Shown in pieces: positions 1-9,325 of a stretch of DNA of 64,000 nt (the stretch's first letter is position 1; each line of letters starts with the position of its first letter). Source of the DNA: Hippasteria phrygiana (lineage: Eukaryota; Echinodermata; Asteroidea; Valvatida; Goniasteridae); contig JAZGUH010000618.1 of the NCBI GenBank assembly GCA_037893225.1, positions 310,001-374,000 on the forward strand. The letters are read 5' to 3'. The notes beneath the pieces are model-generated. The model had not been told where the DNA came from. It saw nothing but the letters and a program-made list of their open reading frames with translations, and made no database searches. The translations under genes and the position numbers were made by a program.

Positions 1-1
1 C

Positions 2-861
2 TCTCAACACGACAGCACCAAACTCACGCCGAACCTGCTCATGCTCGGCCGGGAAGTCAGGCTCCCCCTGGACCTCGTGGTGGGGCTCCCGGAAGAGCGA
101 TCGGCACGCGTGGTAGTGCCCGACTACGTGGATGGGCTGAGGAGGAAGATGGAGCGTGCCCACGAGTTCGCCCGGCGTCACCTACAGAGCAGCCAGACCT
201 ACCAGAAACGACAGTACGACCGTCGGGCCGAAGGGGCTGGGTATGAGCTAGGCCAACCGGTGTGGCTGTACACCCCCGCCAAGAAAGTGGGTCGCACGCC
301 CAAGCTGCAGTGTTGGTGGGACGGACCGTTCGTGGTGACGAAGAGAATGGACGACGTCACTTACCGGGTCCAGAAGTCCCCTCGGGCTAAAGCCAAGGTG
401 ATCCATTACAACCGGCTGAAACCATACCTGGGCGACGCCGATGTGGGCTGGTGGGAGCGTACCACTCGGGGATCTCGGGCGGAAGAAGGCAGTACCACCA
501 CGGAGGGACCGCCGGGGACACCGGACCGATCGGGGGTCCCATTATCGGACCCGGCGAACGAAGCTGCCCCGGACGACCAGGCGAACAGCGGGGAAGGTCA
601 AGACCCCGGGATGGCCCCGACTCCCTACGGGGAGGGGACACCACCACCGGCCGAGACGACGGCGACGACCCCCGACGAGCCGAGCGGGACGGAACCGGAG
701 TCCGGCGAAGTGGCCGGCGAGGCGGCGGGGGAAGGCGAGCCGGCACCTCCTACGCCATCGGAACCGGCTACCGGCAGAGTCACTAGGGCCGGACGGAGAA
801 TTATCCGTCCCAGTCGATATTGCCTCCACCTAACTGACCTTCCTTCTTTTCCCCCCTGCAG
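2..861 (+). CDS. Ty3/gypsy pol C-terminus: integrase tail plus acidic/proline-rich extension (partial)
   Basis: This is the 3' end of a retrotransposon polyprotein; its 5' part lies outside the window. The frame is open from base 2. It begins with the end of the integrase core (NLLMLGREVRLPLDL, bases 32-76), which is highly typical of gypsy integrases. A GPY/F-like C-terminal module follows: WWDGPFVV near 316-339 and VIHYNRLKPYLG near 400-434. Integrase inserts the element cDNA into the host genome. After the module come about 120 residues rich in Gly, Pro, Glu and Thr, with no recognised domain. The frame has no stop before the zinc-finger ORF that starts at 863, so a read-through fusion is formally possible. 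GC content is far higher than in the downstream DNA. Family assignment is firm; where the mature integrase ends is unknown. Confidence 0.88.
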
Positions 862-863
862 GA
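827..863 (+). promoter_or_regulatory. Predicted 3' splice site leading the zinc-finger ORF
   Basis: A CTAAC branch-point-like motif (about 830-834) is followed by an almost pure pyrimidine tract and CTGCAG ending at 861. The next bases are G and then ATG at 863-865. This is a near-ideal U2 acceptor placed exactly before an ORF start. It suggests a spliced subgenomic message in the way retroviral and errantiviral 3' ORFs are expressed. The matching donor would lie upstream of the window. Confidence 0.6.
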
Positions 864-1955
864 TGGATCAGGTGAGATGTCCCCACTGTGACAGGACGTT
901 CAACCAGCGCCATAATCTCCGGAGGCACCTCCGGACGGCGTGCAGGGTACTCCACCCCGAATGTCCCTACGCTTGTGCCCGGGGGTGCGGAAGGACCTTC
1001 TATAGGAGGGACGTCCGGGAGCGACATCACCACTATTGTGCGGGGAGTTTTGTGGGATCGGTGGGTGCGGAGGTCGACGAACTCGACGTCCACGCCAGCG
1101 ACGAGGAGATGGACGCCGCTCCACCCCCTCCGCCGCCGACGTCCCACCGGGGGGGCCGTAACCACCCGGAACAGCCCCCCCCACGCTACCACACCACGCG
1201 CGGGGCGGTCGCCCTCACCGCCACGCCTCACTCGGCAAGGGAGTCACCAGGTCCCGGGGTCTCCCAGCCGGTCGGGGGACCGCGGCCCCTCGGAACGCTT
1301 CTCCCGACCACCCCATTCGGAACATTCCTCGGAGGGACGACCATCTGGGTCGGGGAGCCGTGTCCGTGCGCAACGCTCCCCGGCGGGGCCCCCCCCACGA
1401 GGCCGTTGGAACCGGCGCCGGGGCGGGAGGGGTCGACCGGTCCGAGCGGAGGGCGGGGTGCCGATGAGACCCTCTGCGCCCCCCGATGCCCCCTTGCCAC
1501 AGTGGGACGGACGCCCTCTTCTTCTTCCGGCCGGTACCAGCGTGCACTTCCCGGACGGGAGGCGACTCCAGCTGAGCAGAGCCGCGGCCGTCCGGACGCC
1601 TAGCATCACACGGGACTCCGCCACCCACATGGAAACGGCCCTCTGCGAACACCTCAGGGAGGAGTGGCGGTTAGAGCACACGCCCCACGGGGTGGATGCC
1701 CGTGGCCACCGGCTGGGGCGGACACGAGTGATCCATACCTACGAGGCCCCCGTCCACCTCCTCCAGACGTACCAGGGGCAGCAGTATGGCCAATACTTAG
1801 TAGATCCCTCCGTGTCCGCCCAGCCCTCTCTGGGGGGACTGCTACCACCCGGAGCGCCGCCACCCCCGCGCTACCCCAACAACGTACCACGTCGCTTCTG
1901 GGAGGAACTGTTCCGGCAGACGGAAGTCCAACGGCAGCCTCCACCTACCAGCTGA
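863..1955 (+). CDS. Third ORF of the gypsy element: two-finger C2H2/C2HC protein in the env position, probably frameshifted
   Basis: This ORF starts with MDQVRCPHC directly after a predicted splice acceptor. The first about 60 residues hold two zinc-finger-like modules: CPHC..HLRTAC (about 882-945, C2HC) and CARGC..RHHHYC (about 972-1038). An acidic stretch and a Pro-rich stretch follow. The starting frame stops at 1603. A second frame, open to the TGA at 1953-1955, has the more plausible end, including PQWDGRPLLLPAG, HLREEWRLEH and RRFWEELFRQ. I infer one frameshift between about 1150 and 1500, where C and G runs are common. Gypsy elements with an extra 3' ORF usually carry an envelope-like gene; this one has no signal peptide or membrane segment and instead resembles a nucleic-acid-binding protein. 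Its function is unknown. The alternative is that the 3' half is non-coding. Confidence 0.55.
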
Positions 1956-2118
1956 ACTGGATGTTGTTTTCCCTTCCCCCCCTGGACTTTTGTGTAACCC
2001 CCCTTTTTTTTTTTTTTTTGTGTTTTGGTGGTCACTGCGGGCGCCGTCCGGCTCGGGCCTTCCTGGGCGTCCGGTCATCGGTGCTGGTTGTCTTGTTCGG
2101 GGACGAACAAAGGTCTTC

Positions 2119-2129
2119 GCGGGGGGCAA
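2119..2129 (+). other. Polypurine tract of the first gypsy element
   Basis: A G-rich run (CGGGGGGCAA) lies immediately before the TG of the 3' LTR, where the plus-strand primer of an LTR retroelement is expected. Confidence 0.6.
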
Positions 2130-2481
2130 TGTAGCGCCGGTGCCGGTCGGTTGGCGGAGGGCGCTAGCACGGCACCGCTAGCGGAACCGTTGCGGTGGAG
2201 CCCCAGCTGACCGGCCGGTAGAGGGCACCAGCACGGTCCCACAGCGGAGCTGTTGCAACGGAGCCCCTGCTGGTCGGCTGGGGAGGCCCGTTGCGTGCGG
2301 CGCACGCGCAGTGACCCGTTTCCCTAGTAACAAGCATTGTGCGATCCTCCTCCATTTTTGTGTGAGGCCTTGTGTATTTTGCTACCCGAATAAACGGCCT
2401 AGAGCCCTTCAGAGCTTGAGCAAAGTGTGCCGGAGTGTTCTTTCAGGGTGTACGAGAGTCCCGCGCACGGTCGACGCTACA
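2130..2481 (+). repeat. 3' LTR of the first gypsy element (352 bp)
   Basis: It starts TGTAGCG and ends CGCTACA, a perfect 7-bp terminal inversion. It lies directly after the polypurine tract and the last ORF. An AATAAA polyadenylation signal is at about 2389-2394. The first 160 bp hold about two imperfect 65-70 bp tandem units, each with GCACGG, then a CGGA..GTTGC core, then CGGAGCCCC or GTGGAGCCCC. The 5' LTR is outside the window, so the target duplication cannot be checked. Confidence 0.85.
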
Positions 2482-4225
2482 ATATATTCTCCATTATTTC
2501 GTCACAACTTTTGTTTAAAAAAATTAGGTGAAAGTAGCTAGGAATCGCCTCAGATTGCACCACTGGGGCATCCACACTCCAAAAATTTTCGGGGGCCCTT
2601 AAGCGGGCCCCGGACCCCACGCCGTAAGGGCTTCGCGCTTCGCGCTCGCATTTGTCCGTTTTGGGTGTGCTCCCCGTCTATCTACAAAATTCCTCGATCC
2701 GCGCCTGATGTCGGAAGGTAGATTGGTTGGTGGGAAGACAGTTTATGCCTCACGACAAGCACAGTAAGGTGGGGAATAGTCGGTCTTTGCCACATTAGAA
2801 CACGGAAGTTCAGATCCCAACAAAGATGATGGCCTTTTATTTTATTGTTTTCACTCAACTAACACACCCAACAAAGGCAATAGAAAGTTGCAACGGCAAA
2901 CGGATTTTGTTCTGCGCCAACAGACGGTATGATGAACGCACGTGCGGCGCATGTAATACAATGTAATTAAAATACCGATAGCAGACTTCAACTGACATTC
3001 ACTGGGAATCGGCGCGCACTCGACTCACACACAAACGTTTGCGCGTCCTGCAAACAAGTGTTTGGGAACTTTTGTTAGAGCCTGAGTTTTGCATCTCCGG
3101 CATTCCGATTATAATGTCGTCAAGTAAACATCATTGTCCACCATATGTTTTCATAGTTTTTGTCAAGTGTAGACCAAATCACATTCTAATCATGCCTTAC
3201 CGAAATGCATCTAGGCATTATTTTGCAATAATTATTTTGTAAATAATTTATTCTTAATATAATGCATAGGCATTATTTGTGTTGCTAGGTGACCAGAGCT
3301 CCATTGTGCAAAGAGACGCTTACGCTTCCAAATACATTGAATGAGAAATTTGAGTTTTGAAGATCTTTTGTATTTTGTAATGCTTGAAGGTGTTAATTAT
3401 TGTCATTTATTGCAATTCAAGCTCAAGAAAAGGTTGAATTTTGACACAATTTTGCACCTAAAATTGTGTAAACCCCAGGGGCTCCAGGGGGCTTTACCTC
3501 AACCCCTAGCAATGGCTTTGTGCCTGCAACCCACCAGGGGGCCCTTAAGCGGTCCCTTTGACCCTGTGCTGTGTCGCACTCCACACAAGGATGACCTTTC
3601 AAAAATCATCCCCTCACATGCAACAAGAAATCTCCGCGCATGCTCTGTACAGCTGATAATTTTTAAACAAATGATGAAATTATGTTCAAATTGGTTAAAT
3701 AGTGAAGCGTTTGGCATTGCTGATTTCGTCTATGGTATGATGTTTAGCAAGCTTGGCCTACTAACCATAAATAATAGCCGGCCGGCCAGCCAGCCATCAC
3801 GTGCGTCGAACCCACAAAATTTCCTTGCGCGCACCATACAATTATTGTAATTTATGCATATATTTACGTGCGGTTCCGTATCCCCGCCCCTTCAGTCCCA
3901 ACTGCAGTTGGGATTTCCCAACTACTCCGTCGCAGTTGGGACCGGTCCCAACTACAGTTGGAGCCGGCCCAGCTGGTATAGTTGGGCCAATGGCCATAGT
4001 TGGGGCGTAACAGCGCTAAGCGGCGCTATAGAGAAATTTCACATTAGCCCTTAGGCTAGGCCTTCTGCGCACTTCCGGGTTGAAAGCGAGAATGTCAGTG
4101 GCAAACAAAACAACGCTTTTCAGCACATGATATTCATGCATGAATGAATAAAAGGCCATAAAGGCAGCGCAGGCGCACGATCAGCATAAAGTTGTTTACT
4201 GTGACATTGTCATTGAGACTGCACA
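2482..4225. other. Non-coding interval; no gene seen
   Basis: Short ORFs here show no recognisable domain and have stops at the expected density. Two fragments share a CCCTTAAGCGG(G)CC-type core, at 2597-2622 and 3540-3556, and probably belong to an unidentified repeat. An AT-rich stretch at 3225-3275 contains GCATAGGCATTATTT, which echoes GCATCTAGGCATTATTT just upstream. No promoter or RNA gene could be supported. Confidence 0.5.
3896..4005. repeat. Cluster of CAACT/AGTTG palindromes
   Basis: CCCAACTGCAGTTGGG is a perfect palindrome near 3896-3912. Several further CCCAACT and AGTTGGG/AGTTGGAG half-sites follow in alternating orientation up to about 4005. The array could form several small hairpins. 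No known element is recognised. Confidence 0.55.
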
Positions 4226-4616
4226 AAATGGCGAACCGTGTCGTATTTCCAGTCGCAGCTGGTTGAAGTACGTTCTGTTGATCATTTTGATGTACTGTGG
4301 CACGGCGCGCAGCACTGGCGATATGTGTCGCGAGGTAGAGAATGGTACCTGGCGATCATCTGATAGGTTTACAAGGCCAGTGGCTGCGGCGCCAGCCTAA
4401 AGACTCTTACAGCGTATTTTGCGCATTATTTAGACGGTGGTATTTACTACTGGAAATAAGTCTATGTTTCGCGGGTCAGATTTTTGTTGTGTAATCATTA
4501 CTCACTAATTACAACACATTATACGTGTTTTTTGGCATGAACAACTCTTATAAACGATAAGGAAAATTTCCAAACTGCAAAATGTCATGACATTTGAAGG
4601 CAATGTGTCCCTGTAA
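4226..4616 (-). mobile_element. TTAA-flanked MITE, copy 1, truncated, minus orientation
   Basis: It is the reverse complement of most of the copy at 4844-5467. It ends with GGCAATGTGTCCCTGTAA, a one-base variant of the family terminus. The other end is missing: similarity starts at CACAAAATGGCGAACC. It contains no coding capacity. Confidence 0.8.
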
Positions 4617-4843
4617 TAAGTCAGTTCGGTGTCTCAAAGGTCAAAGGTTATAACGCCCATTCTGATTGAATTTAATTACACGTGCGCGTTGTGCGACCAC
4701 CTATTGCGTTCACACGTACACACGCGCGCGTTAGGTCACGAGGCCGGGTCGCGATTTTTTCCCCAAACGACATCCGAATGGGGTTAACGCTGTGAGATTT
4801 TGGACTTTACTTCCCTTTTAAAAAAATCTTCCGGAGCCACGTA

Positions 4844-5467
4844 TTAAAGGGACACATTGCCTTCAAATGTCATGAAATTTTGCTGTTTGGAAATGTTACT
4901 TATCTTTTATAAGAGTTGTTCATGCAAAAAAACACGTATAATGTTTTGTAATTAGTGAGTAGTGATTACAAAACAAAAAATGTGCCTCTGACCCCTGATA
5001 TCTGACCTGCGAAACATAGACTTATTTCCAGTAGTAAATACCACCGTCTAAATAATGCGCAAAATACGCTGTAAGGGTCTTTAGGCTGGCGCCGCAGCCA
5101 GTGGCCTTGTAAACCTATCAGATGTACCATTCTCTACATCGCGACCATTGAGATCAATGCTCGCGACACATATCGCCAGTGCTGCGCGCCGTGCCACACA
5201 GTACATCAAAATGGATCAACAGAACGTACTTCAACCAGCTGCGACTGGAAATACGACTGGTGAACACAGTCCGCCATTTTGTGGAGTCAAAAATTTGGTT
5301 CTACAAAATGGCGGACCGCTATTTGTCACGAAATTAAACAAAAACCACGCAATTTAAAGGGATAGTTATGTGAATCTTTATATTCTACTTTTAAAAAAGA
5401 TTCCCAACCATATCCATTTCAGTTTAATAGCCCAAATCGCAAAATCCAAAGCATTGTGTCCCTTTAA
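4844..5467 (+). mobile_element. TTAA-flanked MITE, copy 2, full length (about 620 bp)
   Basis: The ends are TTAAAGGGACACATTGC and GCATTGTGTCCCTTTAA, giving a terminal inverted repeat of about 13 bp between TTAA sequences. TTAA target sites are used by piggyBac- and Kolobok-type transposases, so this is probably a non-autonomous relative, although assignment from the TIR alone is weak. It shares its whole length with the copy at 15120-15705. A flanking motif (GGACTTTA.TTCCC) occurs on both sides, at about 4802-4816 and 5502-5516. Confidence 0.85.
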
Positions 5468-5602
5468 TAGAAAAAAAAAAATTCGAACGTAATGAAATTT
5501 CGGACTTTATTTCCCTTTTTAAAAAATCCTCCAAAGCTAGAAATTAGAAAGAAAAAAAATGGTAACGTCGAGGATTCGAGCCCACAATCTCCTACTTCAT
5601 AG

Positions 5603-8536
5603 ACTTGGTTCCAAGTCTGTGATCAAAAACGACCATCTTCATTGAAAATTGTACCGTTACTCCACAACATCGAAAAATCTCCTCCAACAAGAGTTGGCTT
5701 TTGGAATGCACAGTCTATGATGAACAAACCCACAGAAGTTAGTGATTTAGTCCTTTCAGAGAAGCTGGACATTCTGGCTGTCACTGAGGCGTGGCTGAGA
5801 GGCGACTGCCGCGACAGTCCTGCATTAGCAGATATTCAAGCCACTCTTCAAGACTACCGCCTTGTAAAGTTACCAAGACAGGGAAGAAGAGGTGGAGGAA
5901 TATGTGTCATTCTGAGAAATCAGTACATCACTAAAACCAAGTCCCACTCATTTGAGACCTTTGAATGTTTGGAACTGGCAATTAGCAGCACAGGTCATGA
6001 CACTATTTTGCTGATTGTAATTTACAGACCTCCAACTAGAAACCACGGCTCGGCACATTTCTTTGTTGAATTCTCTAAGCTTCTGGAATCTGCAAATTTA
6101 GCAAGCAGTCACTTATTCATCTGTGGAGACTTCAACATCCATGTCGACAACATTCATGATGCCGATGCAAGAACCTTATGTGACATGCTCGAGTCTGGAG
6201 GACTCCGACAAGTGATTAGCCAACAGACTCACAGACGTGGTCACACGCTAGATCTGCTGATAGTGAGGGAAAACGACGAGTCGTTGAAAGATGTAAATGT
6301 TCTGCCTTCCATGCCATCTGACCATGCTGCAGTTACATTCGCAGTCACCCTCTCGCGTCCTCCAGCAACTAAACACAGAGCAAGAATCCGCAAGCTTCGG
6401 GAGATTGACTATGAAAAATTCAACGATGACATTGTATCTTGCTTTGAGAGAGTCAACAATCTTGCAGAGCTCAATCTCAACGAGAAAGTTGACCTCTACA
6501 ACATTTCGCTATCGGACACTTTAGACCATCATGCTCCGGCCTCTTTGAGAGATGTTCAACTCCGCCCCCATGCTCCATGGTACGACGAATCACTGAGAGC
6601 ACTCAAGCAAAACACGCGCTCTATGGAGAGGAAGTGGAGGAAAAGCAAGTCCACAGCTGATAAACACCAACTTAAAGATGCCACCATAGAATATTACTCT
6701 GCCTTGAAAGGGGCAAAAAGGGCTTACCATCGTAATAAGATCGAAAGTTCTGATAAGAAAGAGCTATTTCACATCGTACAGAAGTTGACTGTTGAGACTC
6801 CATCGCAGGTATTGCCGTCCCATGATTCAGCAATGGAACTGGCACAAAGATTTTCAGAATTCTTTGAAAGCAAAATCGCACAGCTTAGATCACAGGATGG
6901 AAGTTTGAAACCTTCAGTACCATCTACAAATACAACGTTGACCGACGAACCTGAGTGTACCCTAGAGAAATTTCACCACATTTCTCAAGATAATGTACGG
7001 AAACTCATCAAATCCAAGAAGATTAAATCCTGTTTGCTTGATCCTGTTCCTGCCCGCGTGTTTGAGAATTGCCTCAGTGTCCTCGTCCCAGCAATCACCG
7101 ACATGACAAACCAATCACTGCAGACAGGTGTCTTTCCCAGTCTTCTCAAATCTGCACTAATCATCCCAACACTAAAACGACCATCTCTGGATCCTGAGAC
7201 TCTAAAGAATTACCGCCCGATATCCAACCTACCATACCTTGGGAAACTTATAGAGCGTGTTGTGAGCGATCAGCTGATGGCCCACTTGACAAACAACTCG
7301 CTTCTAGCTTCAAGACAATCGGCATACAGGCAACACCACAGTGTCGAGACTGCTCTCATAAAGGTTCACAACGACCTTCTGCAGTCTCTAGATAATAGAA
7401 ATGAAGCAGTTCTTGTCTTGCTGGATCTAACATCTGCATTTGACACCGTGGATCATCAAATGCTACTCTCCAGACTCAAGGAAAGGTTTGGAGTGACTGG
7501 TGTCGCACTGAATTGGCTTGCTTCATACCTCGCAGAGAGAGAACAGAGCGTGACAATTCAAGATGCGACATCTGCACCTACTAGCCTCCGTTGGGGTGTG
7601 CCACAGGGATCGGTTATTGGCCCACTCCTCTTCATCTGTTATACGACTCCTCTCCAAGATGTTATACAAGGTCATGGCTTCTCTGTCATGATGTATGCAG
7701 ATGACACCCAGCTGTACCTGTCTATTAAACCAACAGAAAGAGAACAGACGCCTGAGAAACTAGATGCTTGTCTTCGGGACATCCGCAACTGGATGGAGAG
7801 CAACCACCTTGTACTCAATGATAGTAAGATGGAAGTACTCCATTTGTCTTCACGCTTCGGTCCTTCCCAAGAACTGGCTTCAATTATTCCAGACACCTTT
7901 CCAGTCAAGCCCTCTACTTCAGTTCGTGACCTTGGCGCATACTTCGATAGTCACCTCACTATGCGTCGTCATGTGAATGCAGTCTGCAGCAAAGCTTCTT
8001 TGGCACTCAGGAGGATTGGAAGCATCCGTCACTATCTAGACAACCACACAACAGAGGTGCTTGTCCATGCCTTCGTGACTTCTGTACTTGACAATTGCAA
8101 TAGTCTTCTGCTAGGTTCTCCGGATAAGGACATTGCCAAGCTCCAACGGGTACAGAATTCAGCTGCACGACTGGTATCGCGGGCCAAGAAGAGGAACAAC
8201 ATAACACCCGTCCTAAAGAGCCTACACTGGTTACCAGTTCAATCTAGAATTCATTACAAAGTTATGCTCATCATCTTCAAAGGCATCCACGGTCTGTGCC
8301 CAGATTTCATCTCCCAACTTGTTATCCCTTACACGCCATCAAGATCCCTCAGGTCATCCACACAGCAGCTCCTCACCGTTGGTTCAGGCAGGACCAAAAC
8401 CTATGGAGACAAGACATTTTCAATTGCAGGCCCACGGCTCTGGAACTCTCTTCCACAATCTCTCCGATCCGAAACTGAACTGCAACTTTTCAAGAAACAT
8501 CTAAAGACCCATTTGTTTAAATTGGCTTTTCAGTGA
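5603..8536 (+). CDS. LINE ORF2: endonuclease-reverse transcriptase (L2/CR1-group), uninterrupted
   Basis: A single open frame of about 965-977 codons ends at TGA 8534-8536. It encodes the machinery for target-primed reverse transcription. From the N-terminus it has an APE-type endonuclease: GFWNAQSMM, then TEAWL, ICGDFN near 6121-6138, GHTLDLLI near 6239-6262 and SDHAAV near 6319-6336. The RT domain follows: NYRPISNLPYLGKLIE near 7208-7255, LDLTSAFDTVDH near 7424-7459, GVPQGSVIGP near 7597-7626 and the catalytic YADD near 7694-7705. The C-terminal portion (LHWLPVQSRIHYK, RLWNSLPQSLR) is typical of L2/CR1-type LINEs. No ATG lies ahead of the endonuclease: the frame opens after a TAG at 5600-5602 and its first ATG codons fall inside the domain. 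The copy is therefore 5'-truncated, or an upstream start has been lost. No ORF1 is present. Confidence 0.9.
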   Translation, partial: TWFQVCDQKRPSSLKIVPLLHNIEKSPPTRVGFWNAQSMMNKPTEVSDLVLSEKLDILAVTEAWLRGDCRDSPALADIQATLQDYRLVKLPRQGRRGGGICVILRNQYITKTKSHSFETFECLELAISSTGHDTILLIVIYRPPTRNHGSAHFFVEFSKLLESANLASSHLFICGDFNIHVDNIHDADARTLCDMLESGGLRQVISQQTHRRGHTLDLLIVRENDESLKDVNVLPSMPSDHAAVTFAVTLSRPPATKHRARIRKLREIDYEKFNDDIVSCFERVNNLAELNLNEKVDLYNISLSDTLDHHAPASLRDVQLRPHAPWYDESLRALKQNTRSMERKWRKSKSTADKHQLKDATIEYYSALKGAKRAYHRNKIESSDKKELFHIVQKLTVETPSQVLPSHDSAMELAQRFSEFFESKIAQLRSQDGSLKPSVPSTNTTLTDEPECTLEKFHHISQDNVRKLIKSKKIKSCLLDPVPARVFENCLSVLVPAITDMTNQSLQTGVFPSLLKSALIIPTLKRPSLDPETLKNYRPISNLPYLGKLIERVVSDQLMAHLTNNSLLASRQSAYRQHHSVETALIKVHNDLLQSLDNRNEAVLVLLDLTSAFDTVDHQMLLSRLKERFGVTGVALNWLASYLAEREQSVTIQDATSAPTSLRWGVPQGSVIGPLLFICYTTPLQDVIQGHGFSVMMYADDTQLYLSIKPTEREQTPEKLDACLRDIRNWMESNHLVLNDSKMEVLHLSSRFGPSQELASIIPDTFPVKPSTSVRDLGAYFDSHLTMRRHVNAVCSKASLALRRIGSIRHYLDNHTTEVLVHAFVTSVLDNCNSLLLGSPDKDIAKLQRVQNSAARLVSRAKKRNNITPVLKSLHWLPVQSRIHYKVMLIIFKGIHGLCPDFISQLVIPYTPSRSLRSSTQQLLTVGSGRTKTYGDKTFSIAGPRLWNSLPQSLRSETELQLFKKHLKTHLFKLAFQ

Positions 8537-8690
8537 CTGTTATCAACCAACTGACACATAGCTATTTTTTGTTTTTTTGTTTACCATTTTATTTTCTTTT
8601 GCATTAATTTTGACTGTTAAGCGCATTGAGAGATCCAGTGGATCTGAAATGCGCTATATAAGAACCTGCTATTATTATTATTATTATTAA
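5603..8690 (+). mobile_element. LINE copy with 3' UTR and (TTA)n tail
   Basis: This includes the ORF plus a 3' UTR of about 150 bp. The UTR ends in GCGCATTGAGAGATCCAG..GCGCTATATAAGAACCTG followed by a TTA microsatellite at about 8670-8690. A short microsatellite tail instead of poly(A) fits the L2/CR1 group. The 5' boundary is uncertain. Confidence 0.85.
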
Positions 8691-8829
8691 TCGTGGTTTT
8701 TGTCGGCCTGATAGCCAATACAATCACAGAATAGTGCCGGAAATAGCGCCCTCTTGCGTCCTTTTGTGAGTTAACCTTGGATCGCGAGCCCGATCGCGAG
8801 TGGTAATGACGTTTAGCGTGGCTGATGCA
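8691..8829. other. Interval between LINE tail and gypsy LTR
   Basis: No gene is seen. CGCGAGCCCGATCGCGAG at 8772-8789 is a small inverted repeat. The last five bases, ATGCA, are the left target duplication of the gypsy element. Confidence 0.5.
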
Positions 8830-8972
8830 TGTGGTGATCGAGTGGTTGATTAAGCACGAGGACGATAAGATATGACTGGAGCTGCTATGTGTGTTTATTA
8901 CTCATTAGTCAACCATCTTAGATATAAGTATACATCTCAAAACAACAGAGGGCGCTGTTCAACTACACTACA
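8830..8972 (-). repeat. 3' LTR of the complete gypsy element (143 bp)
   Basis: Read on the plus strand it begins TGTGGTGATCG and ends CTACACTACA. I see no difference from the copy at 13634-13776. At 143 bp it is short for a gypsy LTR. Confidence 0.93.
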
Positions 8973-8988
8973 TTCACCCTCTTTCTTT
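8973..8988 (-). other. Polypurine tract of the complete gypsy element
   Basis: On the minus strand the bases before the 3' LTR read AAAGAAAGAGGGTGAA, a purine-rich run in the place of the plus-strand primer. The 3' UTR between here and the ORF stop (8989-9325) holds a short GT microsatellite near 9238-9250 and nothing else recognised. Confidence 0.7.
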
Positions 8989-9325
8989 AGATAATGAATT
9001 TTGACATTTCAAAGTTCTTAACAAGAAAACTGTTCATCAGTACGTTTGATTAAATACAGAATTTCAATTAAAGTTTCAACTTGAGTGGATGTGTACCTTT
9101 AAACGTCCAGAACAGATTTGTACACATTTATCCAAATCCGCTCAAAACCAAATTTGTTGTTTTTGTCTTTTGGTTTTCTTTTTTAGGTTTTACTTAAAAA
9201 GTCCAAAAGGTTATTTACATCTGTGTTAGTTGGTTTGTGTGTGTGTGTGTTGTATGTTTGACTGTGTGTATCATTGTTTTGATGGAGAGGTAGCACACAG
9301 CAGGTGAGTGCTTTCAGCACATAGT

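Noticed and set aside
387..1681. Many long ORFs on both strands of the GC-rich 5' region
   Set aside because: High GC depletes stop codons. Only the integrase/zinc-finger frame and the downstream continuation show domain signals.
5555..5640. tRNA-like segment just upstream of the LINE
   Set aside because: GGATTCGAGCCC resembles a B box on the minus strand, but the rest does not fold as a tRNA.
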